Below, one piece after another: positions 26,074 to 34,357 of a stretch of 41,234 bases of DNA. Under the pieces are notes generated by a model that made no database searches, was not told where the DNA came from, and worked only from the letters and a program-made list of their open reading frames with translations. Positions within the stretch are counted from its first letter, which is position 1. Every line of letters begins with the position of its first letter. The position numbers and the translations under genes were made by a program. Source of the DNA: CAZSXS01 sp964611385 (GTDB lineage Bacteria; Bacillota; Clostridia; Lachnospirales; CAYPQA01); NCBI GenBank assembly GCA_964611385.1, contig CAZSXS010000029.1, forward strand, positions 1 through 41,234. The letters run 5' to 3'.

Positions 26074-27642
26074 ATGACAGAAAGTATAGTAATCAAACTG
26101 ATCATACGAGCCTATTATCTGTTGAACGAATATTTTGAAAACAGCTTTGCCTATCGTTTGCTTTGTAAGCTGGGCGAATATTTTGGCGCCTCCAAGATCA
26201 TTCAGTTTTTCAGAGACCTGCTCTTGGTCAAGCCAATTGTATACCAAAATAAATTCATACGTATCGTCTGCACGCTTTGGGACCTTTTTTTCTCTCTTTG
26301 TAGAGGCGTGATTACCTTTGTTGCCAAAATGCTGCCTAAGAGCATTTTTTTAGGGTCTCTTTCAAAAAAAATAAGCACACTATCCCAACAGGTCTTTACC
26401 CGTGTCAAACCCCTTGAATTTTTCCTGGGCGCTTTTTTTGTGGTAATGAGCATTACGCCTCATGGCCTTTGGAGTAATCCTTTAATCTTTGTCGCGGCGG
26501 CCTTCTTTATGGTTTTTGCGCTGTCTCATGCAGTGCTGACCCCCTTCCCCGGCAAACGGGAAACCATCAAGTCCATGCCTCCTACCAGTTTAATCATCTA
26601 CTGCATGGTTGTTATACTGAGCTTTTTTTCATCCTACGCTTTTATGGACAGCATACGGATTATGCTGATCTTTTTATCCTGCATTGTCTTGTCCCTTTGC
26701 ATTGCCTATGCGGTGAAGAATCAGCGCATTTTTAATGTTTTAATGACCGCCATTTTCATTGGCATGTTTTTGACCTCCATGCTGGGGATTGCTCAACGGG
26801 TACTGGGCATTGAAATCCGGGCAGAGTTTGTAGACATGAACGCCAGTGAAGGCTTGCCCGGGCGCATTTTTTCCACCATGGACAACCCCAACAACTATGC
26901 AGAGTATTTAATCTTATTAATCCCCATTTGCATCGCCTACATTTTAAGTCTCAAATCGGACATCGCCCGCTTCATTTACACCGGAATGCTGGCTCCCTGT
27001 ATGCTTTGCTTACTGCTTACGTATTCCAGAGCCTCTTACCTTTCCTTTCTGATTGCGGCCTTTGTATTTGTTTTGATTGTCAATCCCAGGCTGGTTCCAT
27101 TTTTTATTATCCTTGGCCTGGCCGCCATCCCCTTCATCCCCAGCACCATCCTCAACCGCTTCTTGACCATCGGAAAGGACACCTCCAGTAACTACAGGCT
27201 TTTAATCTGGAAGGGCGCTTCCCGAATGATGAAGGAAAACTGGTTGATGGGCATTGGAATGGGGCCTGCCACCTTTGAGCGAATATACAAAGGTGTTGCC
27301 GACCCATATGCCACCAACGCCATGCACTCCCACAATTTAATATTTCAGATCATTATAGAGACAGGTATCTTCGGCTTATTATCCTTTGTTATATTTGTAT
27401 TTTCCATCTTCAAGCGGAACCTAATCACTGCCCTAAAGACGCCCTCCCAGGAGTACAAGTACTACGCCGCGGCATTCTGCGCCACCATTGTATCCTTTAT
27501 CTTCTTTGCCATGGTGGAATACGTCTGGTACTACCCCAGGGTAACTTTAACATTTTGGATAGTCATGGGTTTATCCATGGGTTTCTTCAATCTACAACAG
27601 CCGAGGATAGAGGTAGTGAACAATAAGAGGAAACGGCTATGA
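26074..27642 (+). CDS. O-antigen ligase / Wzy-like polymerase family membrane protein
   Basis: The 522-residue protein has about a dozen hydrophobic segments after a charged N-terminal region of about 120 residues. The Wzy_C/O-antigen ligase block is seen in the second half: FSTMDNPNNYAEYLILLIPI, LLTYSRASYLSFLIAAF, the outer loop with WKGASRMMKENWLMGIG and the conserved NAMHSHNLIFQIIIETGIFG. Such proteins polymerise lipid-linked repeats or transfer glycans to an acceptor at the outer face of the membrane. It ends in an overlap of four bases with the GT4-CsaB fusion gene. Confidence 0.85.
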   Translation: MTESIVIKLIIRAYYLLNEYFENSFAYRLLCKLGEYFGASKIIQFFRDLLLVKPIVYQNKFIRIVCTLWDLFFSLCRGVITFVAKMLPKSIFLGSLSKKISTLSQQVFTRVKPLEFFLGAFFVVMSITPHGLWSNPLIFVAAAFFMVFALSHAVLTPFPGKRETIKSMPPTSLIIYCMVVILSFFSSYAFMDSIRIMLIFLSCIVLSLCIAYAVKNQRIFNVLMTAIFIGMFLTSMLGIAQRVLGIEIRAEFVDMNASEGLPGRIFSTMDNPNNYAEYLILLIPICIAYILSLKSDIARFIYTGMLAPCMLCLLLTYSRASYLSFLIAAFVFVLIVNPRLVPFFIILGLAAIPFIPSTILNRFLTIGKDTSSNYRLLIWKGASRMMKENWLMGIGMGPATFERIYKGVADPYATNAMHSHNLIFQIIIETGIFGLLSFVIFVFSIFKRNLITALKTPSQEYKYYAAAFCATIVSFIFFAMVEYVWYYPRVTLTFWIVMGLSMGFFNLQQPRIEVVNNKRKRL

Positions 27643-29867
27643 AGGTATTGCACTTGATTAGTGGAGGGGATACAGGCGGGGCCAAAACCCATGTTTATAC
27701 GCTCCTGCGCTCCTTGATGAAGGAGATTGATATTAAGGTTATTTGTTTTATGGAAGGCTCGTTTTATCAGGACTTGCCCAAAACGGGCATCCCCTACGGC
27801 CTGATTAAGCAGAAGTTTCGTTCGGATCTGACCGTGATCCGTACCCTGGTGAAGCTCATTCGCTCAGAACGGTATCATCTCATTCACGCGCACGGGGCCA
27901 GAGCCAATTTTGTCGCCATGTTTCTGCGCCCCTTCATTAGTTTGCCCATCATTTCTACCATGCATAGCGACTATCGCATGGACTTTACCCAAAACCTCTA
28001 TAAGAAATTGATTTTTACAAAACTGAATGCTGTTTCCTTGAAGTATATTGATTACTTCATTGCCATATCCAGAGATTTTAAGGATATGTTGGTGAACCGC
28101 GGTTTTGATGAAGAAAAGATTTTCACGGTCTATAATGCTGTGGATTTCAACCAAGACATCTCTTACGTGGATCAAGAAACCTTTTTGAGAAAACACAAGC
28201 TTGAACCTGCAGAGTACCGGGGTAAAACCATTCTGGGGATCATTGGTCGCTTTGATAAGGTGAAGGGGCATGAAATCTTTGTCCGAGCGGCAGCTCAGGC
28301 CTTGAAGGAAAATCCTAATTTGCTCTTTTTGCTGGCGGGCGAGGGCGTTGAAAAGCAAAGCCTGGAAAAGCTCTGCAAGGAGCTGGGGATCTCGTCCAAG
28401 GTGAAGTTCCTGGGCTTTATCCAAGATATTTTCAGCTTTATTAACGCCATTGATATTAACCTCTGTTCCTCTTACAGCGAAAGCTTCCCTTATATGCTCT
28501 TGGAAGGGGCGCTGCTGCAAAAGCCTACCATCAGTACAGCGGTGGGCGGGATTCCCGACTTGATTAAGGACAGGGAGACAGGACTGCTGGTTCCTTCCGG
28601 CGATCATAAGGCTATGGCTAAAGCCATGGTTCTTCTTTCAAGAGACAAGACCCTTCGGGATCAGTTGGGGCAGGGGCTTTACAGCTATGCCAAGAGCAAT
28701 TTTTCAACGGAGAACATGAAGAATACCCATATTAATATCTACCGTTCTGTGCTTGAAAAGCAAAAGGAAAAAGGGAAACTCTTTGATGTAATGCTGGCCG
28801 GGTACTATGGCTTTAATAATAGCGGGGATGAGGCTCTGATCACCGCCATCATTGACAGCCTGCGTAAGGAAAACCAAGCGTTGCGCATCTTGCTTGTATC
28901 AAAAAACCCGAAGGCGGCCACTGAAAAGTATGGCGTTTTTTCGATCAACCGCTCCGATTTCTTGAAAATTCGTAAGTATATGAAGCTTTCCCGCCTTTTC
29001 GTTTATGGAGGGGGAAGCATTATTCAAGATATCACCAGCACCCAGTCCTTGATTTACTATTCGACCCTTCTAGCCTTTGCAAAGTCCCTGGGACTCAAAA
29101 TCATGCTCTATGCAAACGGAATCGGCCCCATTACCAAGAAGAGAAACATTCCCTTGGCAAAGGCTGCGCTTCAATTATGCGATGTGATTACCCTCCGTGA
29201 AGAAGAAAGCCTGGCGGTTCTGACAAAGCTGGGGATAGAAGAAAAGGAAGTCATTCTCTCTTGCGACGCTACACTGTCTCTTTTACCGGCTTCAAAGGAG
29301 AAAATCAAAGCTGTCTGTACGAAGGAAAAGCTAGACATGGGCAAGAAATATTTTGTTCTGTCCTTTCGTTATTGGAAGAGCATGGACCCTGGCTTTGTGC
29401 CAAAGATTGCGGCTGTTATTGACAGCATTAGCACAAGCTACGGGCTTACCCCTCTCTTTGTCCCCATGCAATACCCCGACGATGCCACCCTTTGCAAAGA
29501 GGTAATGGCACGGCTGCGTGTTACGGCAGAAATCATCAAAAACGAGCTTCCTGTCCATGAGCTTTTGGGAATCATCGGTCTGGCTGAGTTTGTTATTGCC
29601 ATGCGCTTACATACGCTGGTGTATGCTTTCAGTGTGGGTAAGCCCCTAATCGGTTTGGTCTATGACCCTAAGATCAAAGCTTTTATGGAATACATCAAGC
29701 AGCCCTATTATACGTCGATTGATTCCCTGGATAAGGACAAGGTGCTTCAAATGGCAGCAGAGATTATGAAGGAGTACGCTCAGATCAAGAAGGAGATTAG
29801 CGAAAGCGCAGCCCGGTTGAAGGAAATGTCAAATAAAGATGCAGCGATTGCTATGCGTTTGTTGTAG
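27639..29867 (+). CDS. Fusion protein: GT4 glycosyltransferase + CsaB polysaccharide pyruvyl transferase
   Basis: This 742-residue protein joins two enzymes. Residues 1-375 form a GT4 glycosyltransferase (GGDTGGAKTHVY near the start, IIGRFDKVKGHEIFVRAA, LLAGEGVEKQSLEKL, SSYSESFPYMLLEGALLQ). After a charged linker (about 372-382) residues of about 383-735 form a CsaB-like pyruvyl transferase (VMLAGYYGFNNSGDEALI, YGGGSIIQDITS, YANGIGPI, MRLHTLVYAFSVGKPLIGLVYDPK). CsaB adds ketal pyruvate to secondary cell wall polymers, which SLH-domain proteins bind. CsaB is usually a separate protein of about 350-370 residues. The fusion suggests that addition of a sugar and its pyruvylation are coupled. The ATG overlaps the ligase stop. 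Confidence 0.9.
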   Translation: MKVLHLISGGDTGGAKTHVYTLLRSLMKEIDIKVICFMEGSFYQDLPKTGIPYGLIKQKFRSDLTVIRTLVKLIRSERYHLIHAHGARANFVAMFLRPFISLPIISTMHSDYRMDFTQNLYKKLIFTKLNAVSLKYIDYFIAISRDFKDMLVNRGFDEEKIFTVYNAVDFNQDISYVDQETFLRKHKLEPAEYRGKTILGIIGRFDKVKGHEIFVRAAAQALKENPNLLFLLAGEGVEKQSLEKLCKELGISSKVKFLGFIQDIFSFINAIDINLCSSYSESFPYMLLEGALLQKPTISTAVGGIPDLIKDRETGLLVPSGDHKAMAKAMVLLSRDKTLRDQLGQGLYSYAKSNFSTENMKNTHINIYRSVLEKQKEKGKLFDVMLAGYYGFNNSGDEALITAIIDSLRKENQALRILLVSKNPKAATEKYGVFSINRSDFLKIRKYMKLSRLFVYGGGSIIQDITSTQSLIYYSTLLAFAKSLGLKIMLYANGIGPITKKRNIPLAKAALQLCDVITLREEESLAVLTKLGIEEKEVILSCDATLSLLPASKEKIKAVCTKEKLDMGKKYFVLSFRYWKSMDPGFVPKIAAVIDSISTSYGLTPLFVPMQYPDDATLCKEVMARLRVTAEIIKNELPVHELLGIIGLAEFVIAMRLHTLVYAFSVGKPLIGLVYDPKIKAFMEYIKQPYYTSIDSLDKDKVLQMAAEIMKEYAQIKKEISESAARLKEMSNKDAAIAMRLL

Positions 29868-29875
29868 GAGGCCTT

Positions 29876-31681
29876 ATGATCAAGCATACAGTTACTCAAT
29901 CAGCTATACAACCAACTTCAAAGTCCCCACTTAAGTTCTCTAAAACCTTTTACCTCATTTTCCGCTTTGCGAAGCCGCATTGGCGGAAATTTTTTATATT
30001 GCTTTTTTGTGTACTTACTACCAGCTTCTTTGGTGCCTCCTACCCCTTTATTTTCGGAAAGCTAGTAGACGAGGTTTTCTATGGCAAAAACATGGAAAAG
30101 TTTTTGCAGATTGTTCTAATCTATGGAGCTTTGTTTCTCCTGTCCCAGGGGCTGCACTTCTGCCTGAACATGTCCTGGGCCTCCTTGATGACCCGATTCT
30201 TGTTTGATGTTCGGCGGGCGATCTTTAATCAGGTTCTTTCTCTGAGTGGGAAGCAGCTTTCAAATCTGAGGACGGGCGACCTGCTAAGCCGCATGAACGA
30301 GGACACGGAGCAGTTCATGAATCTGATTCACTGGAATATCTTTTATACGTTGGGAGCCCTAATTAACACGCTTATTTCCATGGGTTTTGTGTTCTTTTTG
30401 AATTGGAAGCTGGGGCTGGTTTCTCTGGTGCTGGTGCCAATGGTTGTGTTTGTGTCAAAGCATTTTTCCCAGAAGGCCAAGGCAATACATAAGGAAAAAT
30501 CAAAGGAAAACGGACTCATAGCCGCCTGGATCTATGAAATGCTGAAAGGGCTTACAGATAGTAAACTTCTGTGTGCTGGAGATCGGGTGCTGAACTTGCT
30601 GCTCAAGCGCTCGATTTCGGTTTATCGTATGAAGGTTTCTGTTACGAGGATTCAAGTGCTGTCCGAGCGAATTAGTGCTGCCTGTACGCTTTTGGGAACG
30701 CTGTGCGTGTATGGCTTGAGCGCCTTTTTCATTGCAAGGGGGGATCTTACGGTAGGCGGCTTCATTGCCTGCGCAGATTATTTCAAAAGATTGTCTGGAG
30801 GTGTTTCCAATCTGAGCGGAAAGGCTCTGGCCATCGCCGAAAACATGGCTGGAATCGAACGTGTCCAAGCCGTGTTGGAAGAAGCCGGAGAGGTAGATGT
30901 GGAGCAGGCACCTAGTCTTTCCCTTCAACGGGGAGAAATCCGCTTCTCTCAGGTGGTCTTTTCTTATAGCCAAGACTTTCCTGTACTCAGAGATATCAGC
31001 TTTCACATTCAGTCGGGTGAACGAATTGCGCTGGTCGGACGCAGCGGTGCCGGAAAAAGTACCATCGCCAACCTTTTAATCCGGCTCTATGAGCCGCTCA
31101 GCGGTTGCATTTGCCTTGACGGGCAGGATATCGCTGCTTGCAGCCGAAAAAGCTTACGGGCACAGGTGGGAATCGTTCATCAGGAAACGATCTTGTTCGA
31201 GGGAACCCTACGGTACAATTTGATTTTTTCAGACGACAAGAGCCAAGACGGACGTATTGAAGAGGCTTTGAAGGGGGCGCATCTGTGGGATTTCGTGGAT
31301 GCCTTGCCGAAGGGTCTGGATACCCCAGCTATCGGTCTGTCCGGTGGGCAAAAGCAGCGTCTGGCCATTGCCCAAATCTTTTTGAAGAATCCGAAGATTC
31401 TGATTTTTGATGAGGCTACCAGTGCCCTAGACCGAGAGGCCGAGCAGGTTATACAGGCTTCCTGGGAACTGCTTTGCAGGGGGCGTACCATCGTAATTAT
31501 TGCCCACAGGCTCTCCACCATTTTGAATGCGGATAAGATTCTGATGCTGGATGAGGGACGCATTCAAGGCTTTGACACCCATGAACGGCTGATCAAGCAC
31601 AGTGCAGCCTATCAACTGCTTTTTTCTGAGCAATACGAAGAGCACAAAGCTTCTCAAAAGGCGGTGACGGCCAATGTTTAA
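29876..31681 (+). CDS. ABC exporter half-transporter (membrane + ATPase), subunit 1
   Basis: The 601-residue protein has an N-terminal exporter membrane domain with six segments (about 38-320) and a C-terminal ATPase: Walker A GRSGAGKST (388-396), Q-loop HQETILFEGT, signature LSGGQ (488-492), Walker B ILIFDE and switch histidine H544 in IIAHRLS. All catalytic motifs are intact. The segment before the signature (GLDTPAIGLSGGQ) is a few residues shorter than the usual GERG-containing form. It overlaps the next half-transporter by 8 bases, so a heterodimer is likely. Being directly after the CsaB fusion, it may export a polymer, lipid or peptide; the substrate is unknown. Confidence 0.88.
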   Translation: MIKHTVTQSAIQPTSKSPLKFSKTFYLIFRFAKPHWRKFFILLFCVLTTSFFGASYPFIFGKLVDEVFYGKNMEKFLQIVLIYGALFLLSQGLHFCLNMSWASLMTRFLFDVRRAIFNQVLSLSGKQLSNLRTGDLLSRMNEDTEQFMNLIHWNIFYTLGALINTLISMGFVFFLNWKLGLVSLVLVPMVVFVSKHFSQKAKAIHKEKSKENGLIAAWIYEMLKGLTDSKLLCAGDRVLNLLLKRSISVYRMKVSVTRIQVLSERISAACTLLGTLCVYGLSAFFIARGDLTVGGFIACADYFKRLSGGVSNLSGKALAIAENMAGIERVQAVLEEAGEVDVEQAPSLSLQRGEIRFSQVVFSYSQDFPVLRDISFHIQSGERIALVGRSGAGKSTIANLLIRLYEPLSGCICLDGQDIAACSRKSLRAQVGIVHQETILFEGTLRYNLIFSDDKSQDGRIEEALKGAHLWDFVDALPKGLDTPAIGLSGGQKQRLAIAQIFLKNPKILIFDEATSALDREAEQVIQASWELLCRGRTIVIIAHRLSTILNADKILMLDEGRIQGFDTHERLIKHSAAYQLLFSEQYEEHKASQKAVTANV

Positions 31682-33335
31682 ATCCATCAAAAGCTCCGAG
31701 CGTTACCTCTTTTTCAAACGCTTCTGGGTGTTCACTAAACCCCTAATCAAAAAGCTCTATGCCCTGGGCTTCTTGAAGCTGTATAAGATGCTGCTGACCT
31801 TGATTACGCCGGTGTTTTACAAGCTTTTGATCGACAATGTTTTGATTCAAGGGCAATTAAAGCTGCTCCCCTACATACTGTTGGCTTACCTAGGCGTATA
31901 TGCCCTTCAAAGCCTTGGCGTGGTTTTGGACACACGATACAACCAAGGATTTTACATGCCCTTTACCCTACAAATTCGCAAGGCTCTCTTTAAAAAGTAT
32001 CTGCAACTAGACAGCCTTCACTATGAAAGCTTTGGCGTTGGCGATCTCAACACCAGGTTGACGGATGATGTCAGCAAGTCCCGGGATTTTATTTTTGAGC
32101 ATATCATTGAATTTTTATTTTCCTTGGCAAACATCACTGTCATAGGTCTCATTATGCTGGTCTTGAATCCTTGGCTTTCCCTGTTTGGTTTTTGCATGGT
32201 TCCCTTGTCCTTTCTTTTTACGAAGGTCATGGGTAAAAAGGCCAAGGCCGTAGGAGCGGCTTACCGAGAGGAATGGAGCCGCTATCAAAGCTTTTTGCAC
32301 GGAAGCTTCCAAAACTGGAAGGAGATCAAAGCAAACGGCTTAGAGGATAGCGAAGAGGCGGTGTTTTCTTCCTATTGGGATCGGCTCAGCCCGCTTTTCA
32401 TCAAGCGGCAAGTGCTGTGGTTTATCAACCGGGGATTTATTGAGTTCAAGAACATGTTTATCACCAAGATGAACCTTTACTTTCTGGGCGGCTTGCTGAT
32501 CATCCAAGGGCACTTGACCGTGGGAAGCCTATTGATCTTTATGAACTACTATGAGCAGTTTTTCGGACACATTTCAAAGCTTTCCGAGCTGCATATGGGT
32601 CTGAAAAACGATGTACCCTCCTATGAGAAGTTGTTTCAGATTTTAGACACCGAAACCCCACCAAAGGAAAGCGTAAAGAATCTGGAAGGCGAAATCCGGG
32701 TGGAGGGCTTGCACTTCCAATATCCTTCCGCCGAAGCGCCAATACTACAGAACCTAAGCTTCAGTATACGCAAGGGCGAACGGGTAGCGCTGGTAGGGAA
32801 AAGCGGCTGCGGTAAATCTACACTCGCCAAGCTGTTGGCCGGTGCCTACACGCCAACCAAAGGAGACATCTATTTGGGTGGCCGAAACTTAAAGGAGCTG
32901 AGTGCGGCCTCCATCAACCGAGTGCTGAGCTGCGTAATGCAGGAGCCCATCCTCTTTAATCTGAGCATTCGGGAAAATCTACTGATCATTAAAAAGGATG
33001 CTACGGAAGAAGACCTGATCCGTGTCTGCGAAAGAGCGGACATATACACTTTCATTCGCAGCTTGCCCCAAGGGTTTGATTCTGTTATTGGAGAGCGGGG
33101 CGTAAAGCTATCCGGCGGGCAGAAGCAGCGCTTAGCAATCGCAAGAGTCTTACTGCTGAATCCACCAGTCATACTTTTCGACGAGGCCACCAGCTCTCTG
33201 GACAACGAAAACGAAAAAGCCATCGTCGAATCCATCGACAGGCTCTCCAAGGACAAAACGATAATCATAATCGCCCACAGGCCTTCGACGATTAAAAACT
33301 GTGATCGAATAATAAAGATAGCAAAAGAAGATTAA
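31674..33335 (+). CDS. ABC exporter half-transporter (membrane + ATPase), subunit 2
   Basis: The 553-residue protein has six membrane segments (about 35-310) and an ATPase with Walker A GKSGCGKST (375-383), Q-loop VMQEPILFN, GERGVKLSGGQ (473-483), Walker B VILFDE (499-504) and H535 in IIAHRPS. Both ATP sites of a heterodimer with the upstream subunit would therefore appear catalytically competent, unlike many heterodimeric exporters in which one site is degenerate. The 8-base overlap indicates coupled translation. It ends the long one-direction block; no terminator is seen before the DeoR-type gene 29 bases on. Confidence 0.88.
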   Translation: MFKSIKSSERYLFFKRFWVFTKPLIKKLYALGFLKLYKMLLTLITPVFYKLLIDNVLIQGQLKLLPYILLAYLGVYALQSLGVVLDTRYNQGFYMPFTLQIRKALFKKYLQLDSLHYESFGVGDLNTRLTDDVSKSRDFIFEHIIEFLFSLANITVIGLIMLVLNPWLSLFGFCMVPLSFLFTKVMGKKAKAVGAAYREEWSRYQSFLHGSFQNWKEIKANGLEDSEEAVFSSYWDRLSPLFIKRQVLWFINRGFIEFKNMFITKMNLYFLGGLLIIQGHLTVGSLLIFMNYYEQFFGHISKLSELHMGLKNDVPSYEKLFQILDTETPPKESVKNLEGEIRVEGLHFQYPSAEAPILQNLSFSIRKGERVALVGKSGCGKSTLAKLLAGAYTPTKGDIYLGGRNLKELSAASINRVLSCVMQEPILFNLSIRENLLIIKKDATEEDLIRVCERADIYTFIRSLPQGFDSVIGERGVKLSGGQKQRLAIARVLLLNPPVILFDEATSSLDNENEKAIVESIDRLSKDKTIIIIAHRPSTIKNCDRIIKIAKED

Positions 33336-33364
33336 AAAGCGGCTGTGCCGCGGAGGAGGATAAA

Positions 33365-34147
33365 ATGCTAGTTTTTGAGAGACAAAAAATTATTACAGAA
33401 CGGATTCAAAGAGATAAGACCGTAAAGGTGTCGACCTTAAGTAAGGAGTTTGGGGTCACGGAGGAGACGATCCGCCGAGACTTGGAAGCGCTTGAAAAGA
33501 TTGGACTGTTAAAACGTACCTACGGGGGCGCTGTTTTTTTTAACCTTGAGTTGAATGAACGGGAGGATACTCCTTTTACCGCCCGGATGAACCAAAATAT
33601 AGAAGGGAAGGGACGGATTGCTGAGCTACTGACGATAAAGCTTACCAAGAGGCAGGTGCTTATGCTGGACTCCAGCACAACTTGTTTGGAGATTGCCAAG
33701 AACCTTCCAAAAAACCTGAGCCTAACGGTTATAACCAATTCCGTCAGCATCATAACAAGCCTGAGTCAATATGAAAAGATAACCATCATTTCTTCTGGCG
33801 GTACTCTGCGTTCTGCCTCCTTGTCTTTCATCGGTGCCACAGCCGCAAGTGCTATGAAAAATTATTACGCTGATACCGCCGTAATCTCTTGCAAGGGCAT
33901 GGACATGGAAAGAGGCATCACGGAATCCAGTGAGCAGGAGGCAGAAATCAAACAGACCATGATGGCCTCCGCTCGTGAGGTGATCCTAGCGGTAGACTAC
34001 CGCAAGGTAGATCGAATCTCCGTTTATAAGATCACAGACATTGAAAAAGTCGGAACCATCATCACAGACAGGAAGCCCAGAGAAGAATGGATTGAGTACT
34101 GCGCCGGAAAAGGCATAGAACTTCTGTACCCATCAGAATCTATTTAA
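33365..34147 (+). CDS. DeoR/GlpR family transcriptional regulator
   Basis: The 260-residue protein has an N-terminal winged helix-turn-helix (VSTLSKEFGVTEETIRRDLEALEKIGLLKRTYGGAVF, about 20-56 taken in parts) and a C-terminal sugar-phosphate-sensing domain of the ribose-5-phosphate-isomerase-like fold (MLDSSTTCLEIAKNL, VITNSVSIITSL, SCKGMDMERGITESS). DeoR proteins are usually repressors released by phosphorylated sugars. There is no sugar kinase or aldolase next door, so the target is not obvious; the upstream polymer/exporter genes or distant genes are possible. GGAGGAGG precedes the ATG. Confidence 0.92.
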   Translation: MLVFERQKIITERIQRDKTVKVSTLSKEFGVTEETIRRDLEALEKIGLLKRTYGGAVFFNLELNEREDTPFTARMNQNIEGKGRIAELLTIKLTKRQVLMLDSSTTCLEIAKNLPKNLSLTVITNSVSIITSLSQYEKITIISSGGTLRSASLSFIGATAASAMKNYYADTAVISCKGMDMERGITESSEQEAEIKQTMMASAREVILAVDYRKVDRISVYKITDIEKVGTIITDRKPREEWIEYCAGKGIELLYPSESI

Positions 34148-34152
34148 GGAAG

Positions 34153-34221
34153 ACCTTGGGGGGAGGAAGGGAAAAACTTTTTCAAACGGCGAAAAAGTTT
34201 TTCCCTTCCTCCCCCCAAGGT
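34153..34221 (+). terminator. Very long perfect palindrome (31-bp stem), terminator and possible dispersed repeat
   Basis: Arms 34153-34183 and 34191-34221 are perfectly complementary over 31 bases around the loop AAACGGC. The inner part is GGGAAAAACTTTTTC, the outer part ACCTTGGGGGGAGGAA. T residues follow (TTTTATTT from 34221). It sits 5 bases after the DeoR-type gene and can stop transcription; the stem is far longer than a normal terminator needs. Confidence 0.75.
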
Positions 34222-34269
34222 TTTATTTCCATACCAATACTTACATCCTCATCGTAAGACATGAATCAC

Positions 34270-34298
34270 TTGAATATAAAAAGAATATAAGCTATAAT
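34270..34298 (+). promoter_or_regulatory. Strong sigma-A promoter of the activase-sdaAB operon
   Basis: TTGAAT (34270-34275) and a perfect TATAAT (34293-34298) are 17 bases apart in an AT-rich stretch, 59 bases before the ATG of the activase gene. Confidence 0.75.
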
Positions 34299-34311
34299 CT
34301 CTGCGTACTTA

Positions 34312-34334
34312 TGTAGGGTGAGTCTTACCCTGCA
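34312..34334 (+). promoter_or_regulatory. Dyad in the activase leader (possible operator or RNA hairpin)
   Basis: TGTAGGGTGA, centre GTC, TTACCCTGCA: arms match at 8 of 10 positions as DNA, and the two mismatches become G-U pairs in RNA. It lies just after the expected transcription start, where a repressor could bind or a small leader hairpin could form. No factor can be assigned. Confidence 0.35.
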
Positions 34335-34357
34335 GTGAAAAGAAAAGGAGATTACTT

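Noticed and set aside
25609..26247. 212-codon open frame on the minus strand across the second DUF4330 gene
   Set aside because: The overlapping plus-strand gene has a conserved paralogue and a strong ribosome site; the minus frame shows no family features.
27864..28607. 247-codon open frame on the minus strand
   Set aside because: It lies wholly inside the GT4-CsaB fusion gene, has no ribosome site and no recognisable domain; it is a codon-bias shadow.
33339..33351. GCGGC-TGT-GCCGC hairpin before the DeoR-type gene
   Set aside because: Five base pairs without a T tract; too short to call a terminator or riboswitch.
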